In this document: positions 34,185 through 42,291 of the stretch, one piece after another
Layout of the letters: each line of letters starts with the position of its first letter
How positions within the stretch are numbered: the first letter of the stretch is position 1
Assembly (NCBI GenBank): GCA_949297125.1
Contig: CASFRS010000002.1
Span: 1 to 55,477 of the forward strand
DNA length: 55,477 nt
Direction: 5' to 3'
Origin: an uncultured Bacteroidales bacterium
GTDB lineage: Bacteria > Bacteroidota > Bacteroidia > Bacteroidales > G3-4614
Notes under the pieces: generated by a model
Databases searched by the model: none
The model's input: only the letters and a program-made list of their open reading frames with translations
What the model was told of the DNA's origin: nothing
Translations under genes and position numbers: made by a program

Positions 34185-35219
34185 TTATTTAAGTATAATG
34201 TTGTTTTTACGGCATATTTCAATCATCTCATCGGGCCACAGCGAGGCTTGCACTTCGCCTATGTGGGCACAGCGCAGGAAGAACATGCACAACCGCGACT
34301 GCCCTATTCCGCCACCTATCGACAGAGGTATCTCGTCGTTGAGCAATGCCTTGTGGAAGACGAGTTCTTTTCTTTCGGGACACCCTTCGAGTTCGAGCTG
34401 TTCGAGCAGGGCTTTTTTATCGACCCTGATTCCCATAGAGGAGATTTCGAACGCATCCTGCAAAACAGTGTTCCACAATATTATGTCGCCGTTAAGTCCG
34501 CGATGCCCCTCGGTAGTGGGAGTCGTCCAGTCATCGTAGTCCGGAGCGCGTCCGTCGTGCTTCTTCCCGTCGGCAAGCTTACCTCCTATTCCGATTACAA
34601 AGATAGCACCATATTTTTTAGCAGCAGCACGTTCACGCTCTTTAGGTGTCAAATCGGGATATTCGGCCAGCAAATCTTCGCTGTGGATGAATGTTATCTT
34701 CTCCGGCAAAACCGGTGTTATATGCGGATATGAGGCATAAACGAAACGCTCAATCGACAATAACGCCTCATATATCCTGTTCACTATCATTTTCAAAAAG
34801 TCGAGGTTGCGCTCCTGCTCCGTCATACTGCGTTCCCAGTCCCACTGATCGACATAGAGCGAGTGCAGGTTGTCCAACTCTTCATCGGCACGAATGGCAT
34901 TCATGTCGGTATAAAGGCCGTATCCGGCAGGTATGCGGTAAGCTCCCAGTTTCATTCTTTTCCATTTGGCAAGCGAATGAACCACCTCGGCCTTTACTCC
35001 TCCCATATCGGAAATATTGAAACTTACGGCATGTTCCACACCGTTCAGGTCGTCGTTTATACCCGTTCCGGAAAGAACGAACAACGGTGCCGTAACTCTA
35101 CGCAAATCCAACTTGGAGGACAACTCTTCCTGAAACTTCTGTTTCAACATCTTTATTGCCTGTTCCATAGTTTCGGGAACCAACTGCGGGCGATATGCCT
35201 CAGGAATCATCACTTTCAT
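34185..35219 (-). CDS. asnA: Aspartate-ammonia ligase (asparagine synthetase A)
   Basis: 344 aa from the ATG at 35219; an in-frame TTG 12 bases upstream is less likely. The class II synthetase-like fold is shown by LDLRRVTAPLFVLSGTGIND, HSLAKWKRMKLGAYRI, GYGLYTDMNAIR, LYVDQWDWERSM and the C-terminal LSIGGGIGQSRLCMFFLR. AsnA uses ammonia rather than glutamine to amidate aspartate with ATP. Placement between dapL and glnN makes it part of an ammonia-assimilation unit. Confidence 0.97.
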   Translation of the reverse strand: MKVMIPEAYRPQLVPETMEQAIKMLKQKFQEELSSKLDLRRVTAPLFVLSGTGINDDLNGVEHAVSFNISDMGGVKAEVVHSLAKWKRMKLGAYRIPAGYGLYTDMNAIRADEELDNLHSLYVDQWDWERSMTEQERNLDFLKMIVNRIYEALLSIERFVYASYPHITPVLPEKITFIHSEDLLAEYPDLTPKERERAAAKKYGAIFVIGIGGKLADGKKHDGRAPDYDDWTTPTTEGHRGLNGDIILWNTVLQDAFEISSMGIRVDKKALLEQLELEGCPERKELVFHKALLNDEIPLSIGGGIGQSRLCMFFLRCAHIGEVQASLWPDEMIEICRKNNIILK

Positions 35220-35248
35220 AAATCTCAACAATTAAATAAGTTCGTATT

Positions 35249-36478
35249 TTATATTTTCCATTCTTTAATTCTCTCTACTGCACGGCAGACATTGTCGTAA
35301 TCTCCGAATGCCGTCAATCGGAAATACCCTTCGCCCGAAGGCCCGAATCCCACGCCCGGCGTACCAACAACGCGACATTCGTCGAGCAGACGGTCGAAGA
35401 ACTCCCACGACGACAAGCCGCACGGAGTTTTCAACCAGATGTACGGAGCATCCACACCGCCGTAAACTGTAAATCCGGCGAATTCGAGCCCCTTGCGGAT
35501 AGTATCGGCATTACGCATATAGTAATCTACCGTAAGGGCCGTCTCCTTCTTTCCCTGCGGCGAATAGACCGCCTCGGCTGCACGCTGCACTATATAGGCC
35601 GTTCCGTTGAACTTGGTACTCTGATGCCTGTTCCATAGCGCGTTGAGCGAAACCTCGCCTTCCGAATCGCGTCCTTTCAACTCCTTCGGGACGACGGTAT
35701 ATCCGCACCTCACGCCTGTAAAACCTGCCGTCTTGGAAAAACTGCGGAACTCCACCGCCACGTTTCGGGCACCTTCTATTTCGTAAATAGAGCGCGGTAC
35801 ACCCGGGGTTCGCACGAAAGCCTCGTAAGCAGCATCGAACAGAATCAGCGAACCGTGCTCTGCGGCATAATCGACCCACGCTTTAAGCTGCGAGCCGTTC
35901 AATGCTGTACCTGTAGGGTTGTTCGGTGAACAAATATATATAATATCCGGCACTTGCAGAGGGATTTGCGGTATAAACCCGTTCTCTGCCGGAGAATCGA
36001 TATAAACAATATCGCTCCACTTTCCGTCGCTCGTCAAAACACCGCCGCGGCCGTCCATTACATTAGTATCGATATAAACAGGATATACGGGGTCGCATAT
36101 CCCCACCTTGTTGTTCCCGCCGAGAATATCGCAAAAATGCCCCAACGCGCTTTTTGCACCGTCGTTTACGAATATTTCATCCGAATCGACCCTTATCCCG
36201 CGGGAGATATAATCGTTCGTCCTTATCGCTTCAATCAGGAAATCATACCCTCTGTCGGGAGCATACCCCCTGAATGTTTCAGCTCTCCCCATCTCGGCCA
36301 CGGCAGCGGACATAGCCTCGATGACGCTGTTGCAGAGCGGCCGCGTAACATCGCCTATACCCAGCGAGATTATATCGGCATCGGGGTTCGCCTCTCGATA
36401 ACTCCGCACTCTTCGCGCCACCTCGCTGAAAAGGTAATTCTGCGGCAACTTTCTGTAATTATCATTTACCTGAACCAT
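35249..36478 (-). CDS. dapL: LL-diaminopimelate aminotransferase
   Basis: 409 aa, fold-type I PLP enzyme of the DapL family. The key positions are all standard: Y72 (RGYAPDRGY), Y132 (DPVYPVYID), N187 (SPNNPTG), D215/Y218 (LFDAAYEAF), the PLP lysine K249 (SFSKTAGFTG), the phosphate-binding R257 (GVRCGYT) and the substrate-carboxylate R387 (GYFRLTAF). It converts tetrahydrodipicolinate directly to LL-DAP with glutamate as donor, skipping the succinylase or acetylase route. It follows dapF by 9 bases and precedes asnA by about 29. Confidence 0.96.
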   Translation of the reverse strand: MVQVNDNYRKLPQNYLFSEVARRVRSYREANPDADIISLGIGDVTRPLCNSVIEAMSAAVAEMGRAETFRGYAPDRGYDFLIEAIRTNDYISRGIRVDSDEIFVNDGAKSALGHFCDILGGNNKVGICDPVYPVYIDTNVMDGRGGVLTSDGKWSDIVYIDSPAENGFIPQIPLQVPDIIYICSPNNPTGTALNGSQLKAWVDYAAEHGSLILFDAAYEAFVRTPGVPRSIYEIEGARNVAVEFRSFSKTAGFTGVRCGYTVVPKELKGRDSEGEVSLNALWNRHQSTKFNGTAYIVQRAAEAVYSPQGKKETALTVDYYMRNADTIRKGLEFAGFTVYGGVDAPYIWLKTPCGLSSWEFFDRLLDECRVVGTPGVGFGPSGEGYFRLTAFGDYDNVCRAVERIKEWKI

Positions 36479-36487
36479 AACAAATAA

Positions 36488-37333
36488 TCATTTAACAAAA
36501 TACACACCTTCAAACACCCATTCCGCACCGCCGGTAAGATATACCCTGCCGTCGGATTCGCGCCATTCCACATCGACATCCCCGCCGAGCAGATGCACCC
36601 GCACCTTACGTCCGCACCTCCCGCCGAGTACGGCGGCAACCACCGACGCACAAGCACCTGTACCGCAAGCCAGCGTTTCGCCCGAACCGCGCTCCCAAAC
36701 CCTCATGTTAATCTCCTCGGGCGACAAGACCTGCACAAACTCCACGTTTGTCCGCTGCGGGAAAAGCGGCAGATTTTCGACATACCGTCCTTCGCCCTCC
36801 ACATCGAAACCTGCCGTTTCCGATACGAACGTTACGGCATGAGGATTTCCCATCGACACGCAGTTAAAAAACCGCTCCGTACCGTTTACGGCAACAGGGA
36901 TATTCCGCGTATATGGGACATTTACCGGAATATCGGCACTCTCCGTAGAGGGGCAGCCCATATCGACGGTAACGCTTTTTACCTCACCGTCCTCGACATG
37001 CAAATCGAGAATCTTTATTCCGGACTTTGTTTCCAGCGAAATCACGGTCTTGTCGGTAAAACCCTTTTCATAAAGATATTTCCCCACACAACGCGAAGCA
37101 TTTCCGCACATGCCGGCCTCGCTGCCGTCGGCATTGAACATGCGCATACCGAAATCGGCCGCATCAGAGGGGGTTATAACCACCAGACCGTCGCTCCCAA
37201 CCCCGAAATGCCTGTCGCTGATCCTGACGGCCAGGCTGGGATAATCCACGTCCTTCACGAAAGCGGAATCGACATATACATAGTCATTGCCAGCTCCTTG
37301 CATCTTGCTGAATGGAATTGTACGCATCATCAT
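36488..37333 (-). CDS. dapF: Diaminopimelate epimerase
   Basis: 281 aa if the first of three clustered ATG codons (37333, 37330, 37327) is used. The two catalytic cysteines are C76 (GMCGNASRCVGK) and C223 (LACGTGACAS); MQGAGNDYVYVD (11-22) and MGNPHAVTFV also match. The enzyme turns LL-DAP into meso-DAP for peptidoglycan and lysine. It is placed between two DapL-type genes. Confidence 0.97.
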   Translation of the reverse strand: MMMRTIPFSKMQGAGNDYVYVDSAFVKDVDYPSLAVRISDRHFGVGSDGLVVITPSDAADFGMRMFNADGSEAGMCGNASRCVGKYLYEKGFTDKTVISLETKSGIKILDLHVEDGEVKSVTVDMGCPSTESADIPVNVPYTRNIPVAVNGTERFFNCVSMGNPHAVTFVSETAGFDVEGEGRYVENLPLFPQRTNVEFVQVLSPEEINMRVWERGSGETLACGTGACASVVAAVLGGRCGRKVRVHLLGGDVDVEWRESDGRVYLTGGAEWVFEGVYFVK

Positions 37334-37378
37334 CTAACAATTTTTAAACGGCCACGCCCAATAACGGCCGGGACAGAT

Positions 37379-38611
37379 TCAAAACCTGAGTTCGGAAAGC
37401 CGCGATGCGGCAAGGACCACCTTGCCCTGGTTTGCAAAGGAACTCAACCTTACAAACCCTTTGCCCCGCGGGCCGAAACGCTCGCCCGGGGAGGAGAGGA
37501 TATGGCACCCGTTCAACAGACGGTCGAACAAATCCCACGACGAACCCGTAGGGGACTCCACCCACAAGTACGGCGAATTCACCCCGCCCCAGAAATTGAG
37601 CCCGGCCCGGCGGAGAGCCTCCCTCAAAACGGCCGCATTCTCCATGTAATATTCCACATTGCCGGCAACCTCCCTGCGCCCCTCGTCGGAATAGAGCGAA
37701 GCGGCCGCACACTGTATTATATAAGACGGGGCATAGCTCTTTATCGTCTGGCGGCGCATCCACAAGGTATTGAGCCGCGCCGATGATTCGGCGCTGAATG
37801 AATACCCCTCTATATCGTCGGGTATTACCGTATACCCGCAATGCAGCCCTGTAAATCCCGCGCTTTTCGAGAACGAACGGAACTCTATCGCCACGCGCCG
37901 CGCCCCCTTTATTTCATATATTGAATGCGGAATGTCGGGGTCGGTTATAAAAGCCTCGTATGTAGCATCAAACAGCAACAGTATTTTGTTTTTGATTGCG
38001 TAATCCACCCAGCTTTTCAATACCGGCTTTGTCATTACGCACCCGGTAGGGTCGTTCGGGTAGCAGAGATATATCACATCGGGCCTTACCACCGGGAACT
38101 CCGGCATGAAACCGGTCTCTTTCCCCGACTTCAGGTATATTACGTGGCTCCACTGGCCGGACTCGGACATCTCGCCCGCACGGTTGCCTATGACGTTGCT
38201 CTCTACATACGTCTGGAAAACCGGGTCGATAACCCCCACACGGTTGTCCCGGCAGAGAATGTCGCCTATCCCAGAAATATCCTCCTTGCTGCCGTCGTTG
38301 ATGAAAATCTCATCGGCATCGACTTTTATTTTTCTGCTGCGGAAATCGTGTTTCACAATGGCGTCGATAAGGAAAGGATACCCTTGCGCCGGCGCCCTGC
38401 CCTTGAATGTGGAAGCGTTGCCCATCTCTTTCGAGGCCTTTACCAGTGCATTTACGGCACAGGGAGGCAGCGGGCGCACCACATCCCCGCTGTCGAGGCG
38501 GATCAGGGAGGCGTTACGGTTCAGCGTCTTGAAGATATTTACCTTATGCTCTATCTTGCTGCCTACTTCGTCTTTTACAACCTTCAAAAACTGCGAATTG
38601 ATAAGAGTCAT
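37379..38611 (-). CDS. Divergent DapL-type aminotransferase paralogue
   Basis: 410 aa, aligning without gaps over the first 265 residues to the DapL at 35249-36478. The PLP lysine K249 (SFSKSAGFTG), D215/Y218 (LFDATYEAF) and substrate-carboxylate R388 (GFVRLSSF) are kept. Four positions that are standard in the neighbour differ: R72 for Tyr, F132 for Tyr, D187 for Asn (YPNDPTG) and H257 for the phosphate-binding Arg (GLHCGYT). It is probably still PLP-bound but may have a changed substrate, slower activity or a different role. It is the first gene of the DAP-nitrogen cluster, 45 bases before dapF. Confidence 0.85.
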   Translation of the reverse strand: MTLINSQFLKVVKDEVGSKIEHKVNIFKTLNRNASLIRLDSGDVVRPLPPCAVNALVKASKEMGNASTFKGRAPAQGYPFLIDAIVKHDFRSRKIKVDADEIFINDGSKEDISGIGDILCRDNRVGVIDPVFQTYVESNVIGNRAGEMSESGQWSHVIYLKSGKETGFMPEFPVVRPDVIYLCYPNDPTGCVMTKPVLKSWVDYAIKNKILLLFDATYEAFITDPDIPHSIYEIKGARRVAIEFRSFSKSAGFTGLHCGYTVIPDDIEGYSFSAESSARLNTLWMRRQTIKSYAPSYIIQCAAASLYSDEGRREVAGNVEYYMENAAVLREALRRAGLNFWGGVNSPYLWVESPTGSSWDLFDRLLNGCHILSSPGERFGPRGKGFVRLSSFANQGKVVLAASRLSELRF

Positions 38612-38638
38612 CTTTCCTCAACGGTTTCGTTTACGACG

Positions 38639-38668
38639 CAAAGGTAGACATTTGCATTACACAACAAC
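38639..38668 (-). promoter_or_regulatory. Promoter of the DAP-nitrogen cluster
   Basis: On the minus strand GTTG (38668-38665), 18 bases, then TACCTTTG (38646-38639), an exact TAnnTTTG. Transcription should start near 38632, about 21 bases before the first ATG at 38611. All later genes down to gltD are within 45 bases of each other, so this may serve the whole 12.5-kb unit. Confidence 0.6.
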
Positions 38669-38917
38669 GAATAATGTAGCAAAAAAACATTTTATTTTGA
38701 GGAAAAATTTCAATTTGCTACAAAACTGCATATATACATTTCTTTTTGCTATATATGACTGCCGTTTTGTTGAAATTTTAAACCGAAGCCGGTCGGAAAA
38801 ATTAAAAAAAGCAGGTATTCCACTCCATATTCTTACAATAAGAAGAATATACAGGGATAAAAATCACAAATAAAAGATATTTGTGCTGAAATCCGGACAA
38901 ACGCCGCAGCATCCGGG
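38669..38917. other. AT-rich gene-free stretch
   Basis: About 250 bases upstream of the DAP-cluster promoter. It is clearly AT-richer than its surroundings and holds no convincing open frame or RNA gene. It runs straight into the dispersed repeat that starts near 38918. Confidence 0.5.
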
Positions 38918-39480
38918 CGACCAGCCCGATAACAGCGGCGGCGCTTCCCCCGTCCGTTCTTCTCGCCGCACAAGAAGAATGAACAAAAAAATGCACGGCA
39001 GAGCAAAAGCCCTCGCATTAAACAGTTAAAACAAACAATGGAAAAAGCAAAACCGCACTATCGGGCAGCAAGGGCGGCAGCCGAGGAGGGAAAAAGGCGA
39101 GGAATGTTTGAGCAAAGCGAGTTCCGCAGCCCCCGAACGAGGCGTCGGCGTCCGAGCGAAAAGCCCGATAACCGCGGCGGCACTTCTTGGTTCGTTCTTC
39201 TCGCTGTTGAGAAGAATGAACAGAAAACATATTACGAAGCAAACCGCATTTATCGGGCAGCAAGGACGACAGCCGAAGAGGGAAAAGGGCGAGGACTGTT
39301 TGAGTGGAACGAGTTCCGCAGCCCCCGAATGAGGCGTCGGCGTCCGAGCGAATAGCCCGATAACCGCGGCGGCGCTTCTTGGTTCGTTCTTCTCGCTGTT
39401 GAGAAGAATGAACAAAAAACCATATTGCGAAGCAAACCGCTTTTATCGGGCAGCGAGAGCGGCAGCCGAAGAGGGAAAAA
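38918..39480. repeat. Dispersed repeat array, left copy
   Basis: A GC-rich, modular repeat. A right-half module (38918-39050) is followed by unit A (from 39051), unit B (from about 39243) and a cut-off unit C (from about 39436); the TATCGGGCAG marker recurs at 39059, 39251 and 39444, a period of 192-193 bases. Each full unit ends in a strong hairpin: TTCGTTCTTCTC pairs with GAGAAGAATGAA (12 bp with one G-T wobble) around GCTGTT at 39190-39219 and again at 39380-39411 or so. The first 165 bases match the right copy at 41840 with about six differences. Frames are open on both strands, which yields misleading short proteins. The last 50 bases reach the stop of the acetyltransferase gene. Confidence 0.88.
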
Positions 39481-39482
39481 CA

Positions 39483-40043
39483 CTATATCGACCTAATAAC
39501 CTTTGCAGGCACACCACCCGCAATGACGTTCGCGGGGATGCTGCGCGTTACGACAGCACCAGCGGCAATTACGCTGTTATCCCCTATCGTTACCCCTTGC
39601 AGTATAGTAGAGTTTGAGCCGACCCATACGTTCTTCCCGAGCGTAATGGGTGCGGGATACGTAAACGGACGCTCTTCGGGAGCGATACCGTGGTTCAGCG
39701 TGGCGAATACAACGGCATGGCCTATCTGGCAACCGTCGCCGATTGTTACACCGCCGTGATCCTGAAAATGACAGCAGGCATTTATGAACACATTCCTGCC
39801 GACGGTTATATTTTTGCCGAAATCGGTATAGAACGGGGGAAACAACCGGAACGAGGAATCCACCTCCTTGCCGATGAGGCGCGAGACAAGAGCGCGCACC
39901 TTGTCGGGCGTATGGTATGCCGAGTTGAGTTCAAACGTAATACGCCTCGCCTCTTCGCTCATTTCGTGCATGAAGGCGCAGATATCGGGAGCGTCCAACA
40001 CCGCTCCGGTCTTTACATAATCGAGAAAATCAGAAAGTTCCAT
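39483..40043 (-). CDS. Sugar O-acetyltransferase (maltose/galactoside acetyltransferase-like, LbH)
   Basis: 186 aa from the ATG at 40043. An N-terminal acceptor-binding helical part (residues 1-60) ends in LVSRLIGKEVDSSFRLFPPF. Hexapeptide turns follow: NITVGRNVFINACCHFQDHG, VTIGDGCQIGHAVVFATLNH with the catalytic-type His, KNVWVGSNSTILQGVTIG and IPANVIAGGVPAKVI. Members use acetyl-CoA to acetylate sugar hydroxyls; the sugar is not shown. Its stop codon touches the left repeat array, and it starts the repeat-flanked islet. Confidence 0.88.
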   Translation of the reverse strand: MELSDFLDYVKTGAVLDAPDICAFMHEMSEEARRITFELNSAYHTPDKVRALVSRLIGKEVDSSFRLFPPFYTDFGKNITVGRNVFINACCHFQDHGGVTIGDGCQIGHAVVFATLNHGIAPEERPFTYPAPITLGKNVWVGSNSTILQGVTIGDNSVIAAGAVVTRSIPANVIAGGVPAKVIRSI

Positions 40044-40116
40044 ATAGCAGTACAAACCATAACCATTTTTACGATACCGATGCACTCACCGCTCGGGAAG
40101 GACGGAATTGCGGCAA

Positions 40117-40653
40117 TCATGCCTTCATGCCTTTTTCATACGCCTCCTGCAATGCCTTGTGCCCGTTTATTTCGCCGGGGCCGTTCACTCCTCCTGCAAA
40201 TACGATACCGGCAAGATGCGAATTCTCAAAACACACTATCCACCCGCCGAGCCCCGAAACCGTGCGTTCCGGCACATCCGGCCCCTCTTCTGCGGCAGAG
40301 ACAAGCAGATAGATTTCGCGGAACCGATAGTCGGAAGCATACAACGGGTTTGCCCTGTCGAGCAACGTTTTCATCTGCCCGCACATCCCATAATAATATA
40401 CCGGAGTGGCAAATGCGACGACATCGGCATCGTGCATTTTCCGCACAATGGACGCGGCATCATCGCCGATAACGCATCTCTGCGTCTTCTGACACACGAG
40501 GCATCCCCTGCAAAAGCCTATCTCCTTGCCCTTAAGGGAAATACTCTCTACCTCATTCCCCGCCTCCGCCGCACCGCGGGCAAAGGCCCCCGCCAGCGCA
40601 TCCGAGTTGCTCCCCTTGCGCAGGCTTGTAGATATAACCAAAACCCTTTTCAT
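40117..40653 (-). CDS. Iron-sulfur flavoprotein / flavodoxin-fold NAD(P)H reductase
   Basis: 178 aa. The N-terminal flavodoxin-like FMN loop is STSLRKGSNSDAL (8-20). A compact cysteine motif C48-x2-C51-x2-C54-x5-C60 (FCRGCLVCQKTQRC) matches the 4Fe-4S motif of archaeal-type iron-sulfur flavoproteins. ATPVYYYGMCGQMKTLLDR is the usual flavin-isoalloxazine loop. Such proteins move single electrons or reduce quinones and nitro compounds; the partner is unknown. It lies 73 bases upstream of the acetyltransferase and downstream of an AraC gene, which may control both. Confidence 0.85.
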   Translation of the reverse strand: MKRVLVISTSLRKGSNSDALAGAFARGAAEAGNEVESISLKGKEIGFCRGCLVCQKTQRCVIGDDAASIVRKMHDADVVAFATPVYYYGMCGQMKTLLDRANPLYASDYRFREIYLLVSAAEEGPDVPERTVSGLGGWIVCFENSHLAGIVFAGGVNGPGEINGHKALQEAYEKGMKA

Positions 40654-40848
40654 ACTACTTGGTATTTATATATCAGGGCCGATAAGCCGTCCCTTTACGC
40701 CGGGTAAAATTACAGTAAAAACAATTCCTGCATATTGCCGAAAAGGCCTAATATTATTGCCTTAAGGCCCGATACGGTTTTTGAACGCACAACACGCCGT
40801 TTCACCGGAGCAAGGAAAACAGATAAAGCCGGACTGACGGGCAAAAGA
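40654..40848. other. Gap between the AraC gene and the flavoprotein gene
   Basis: 195 bases. A weak inverted repeat (GGCCT at 40745-40749, AGGCC at 40765-40769) is followed on the minus strand by TTTT and could end the AraC transcript. No exact TTTG/TAnnTTTG promoter for the flavoprotein gene was found, which would fit a regulator-dependent promoter. Confidence 0.35.
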
Positions 40849-41670
40849 TCAGGAAGGAGTTAGCGCAGTAGGCGCAACACCGTACTGCTTCTTGAATGCA
40901 GACGAAAAATGGGACTGGTTCTTGAAACCTACCTGCAAATAAACGTCGGCCACCTTTTTGCCCCCTTCGCGCATCATGTCGTAAGCGGCCTCCAGGCGTC
41001 TCCTTATCAGCCATTTTTCGGGTGTAAGGTCGCTTATCTTCTTGAAATCGCGTTTGAATGTCGTAAGGCTGCGACCCGTATAATGTGCCAGTTCCTCCAT
41101 TGAAAACTCGTACATGTAATTCTTGTTCAGGAAATCGAGTATATCAATCTTCCACGGCTCGTTGAAATCGAACAGAATCGAGGCGAAACGCGCGTCCACG
41201 TGAAGCAAGGCCAGCAACCCTTCCTGCAATTTCAGATGCATGAAATCATCGTGCGGCCTCACAGCCGTATCGAAAAAGGGCACAAGGGATGAAAAAAGGC
41301 TGGCAAATTCAACCGTCCGGGGGAGCTTGAAAACACCCCTCTTCAATCCATACCCGGTTGGAGCACCCTTGGCCTGCCCTAATTTTGCATACATTTCCCG
41401 AAGAAAATTACGGGTAAACGACAGAAAGATGCCGCAATAGCGTTCTCCCCCGGCAGGTCGCTTATACATGGTAATATGGTGGTCGCGCGGAATAAACGCG
41501 CACTCGCCCTTGCACACGCGTATCTGTTCCTCTCCCGTATCGAGAAGCATCTCGCCGGAATGGACATAGTTAATGGCATACTCGCGCGAACGGTGTATAC
41601 ACCCGTCGCTGTCATCATAAAAACAACTGTAAATTACATTATCGTAATTGAATATTACCTTCTCCCCCAT
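40849..41670 (-). CDS. AraC family transcriptional regulator
   Basis: 273 aa. The N-terminal part is a cupin-like sensor (NYVHSGEMLLDTGEEQIRV, KGECAFIPRDHHITMYKRP). The C-terminal AraC DNA-binding domain has both helix-turn-helices: FSMEELAHYTGRSLTTFKRD and KKVADVYLQVGFKNQSHFSS followed by AFKKQYGVAPTAL. The ligand is unknown. It reads toward the flavoprotein and acetyltransferase genes, the likely targets. Confidence 0.93.
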   Translation of the reverse strand: MGEKVIFNYDNVIYSCFYDDSDGCIHRSREYAINYVHSGEMLLDTGEEQIRVCKGECAFIPRDHHITMYKRPAGGERYCGIFLSFTRNFLREMYAKLGQAKGAPTGYGLKRGVFKLPRTVEFASLFSSLVPFFDTAVRPHDDFMHLKLQEGLLALLHVDARFASILFDFNEPWKIDILDFLNKNYMYEFSMEELAHYTGRSLTTFKRDFKKISDLTPEKWLIRRRLEAAYDMMREGGKKVADVYLQVGFKNQSHFSSAFKKQYGVAPTALTPS

Positions 41671-41839
41671 TCTCCCTTAAAGTTTTGCGTTTTCCATAAA
41701 CCGGTTCTTTATCACATCTCCGCACCCGGCCATACCGATGCCGAAACACAGTGTGAAGATAGGCAAAAAGCCCGGCACAGCCAAATTGCGCATCCCGATA
41801 CCGGCATCGCCGCAACCCGCACCCCTAAAACACCCCGCG
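41671..41839. other. Gene-free stretch upstream of the AraC gene
   Basis: About 170 bases between the regulator start codon and the right repeat copy. I see no promoter match, hairpin or small gene. Confidence 0.4.
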
Positions 41840-42144
41840 CGATCAGCCCGATAACAGCGGCGGCGCTTCCCCCGTCCGTTCTTCTCGCCGCACAAGAAGG
41901 ATGAACAAAAAAATGCACGGCAGAGCAAAAGCCCCGCATTAAACCGTTAAAACAAACAATGGAAAAAGCAAACCGCATTTATCGGGCAGCAAGGGCGGCA
42001 GCCGAATAAGGGAAGAAGGCGAGGACTGTTTGAGCAAAGCGAGTTCCGCAGCCCCCGAATAAGGCGTCGCCGCCCGCGCGAACAGCCCGGTAACAGCGGC
42101 GGCGCTTCCCCCGTCCGTTCTTCTCGCCGCAGAGAAGAATGAAC
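41840..42144. repeat. Dispersed repeat array, right copy
   Basis: Same orientation and module order as the array at 38918: a right-half module (41840-41967), a linker with ATGCACGGCAGAGC, then one full unit from about 41968 ending in the hairpin TTCTTCTC gccgca GAGAAGAA (42119-42140). It has one unit instead of two. In this copy a TAA interrupts the frame that stays open in the left array (MEKANRIYRAARAAAE then stop), which argues against a conserved protein. Confidence 0.88.
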
Positions 42145-42177
42145 AAAAAGGGGTTATACCTGTCTGTACAACCCCTT
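42145..42177 (-). terminator. Intrinsic terminator of the arg-pro operon
   Basis: On the minus strand AAGGGGTT (42177-42170) pairs with AACCCCTT (42155-42148) around a 14-base loop, followed by T (42149-42145). It lies about 115 bases past the proC stop and directly abuts the repeat array. Confidence 0.72.
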
Positions 42178-42291
42178 CAATATATCGGACAAGAAAAATA
42201 GCAGCCCGAAAAATGCCTGTCGCCATGCGAACCACCCGCTGCATGGAAACCGTCTGTACGCACTGCCGTACCGGACGATTCCTGCAATCCG

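Noticed and set aside
38918..39480. A possible CRISPR array
   Set aside because: The repeat period is 192-193 bases with only two to three diverged units and no unique spacers of regular length; no cas gene is present.
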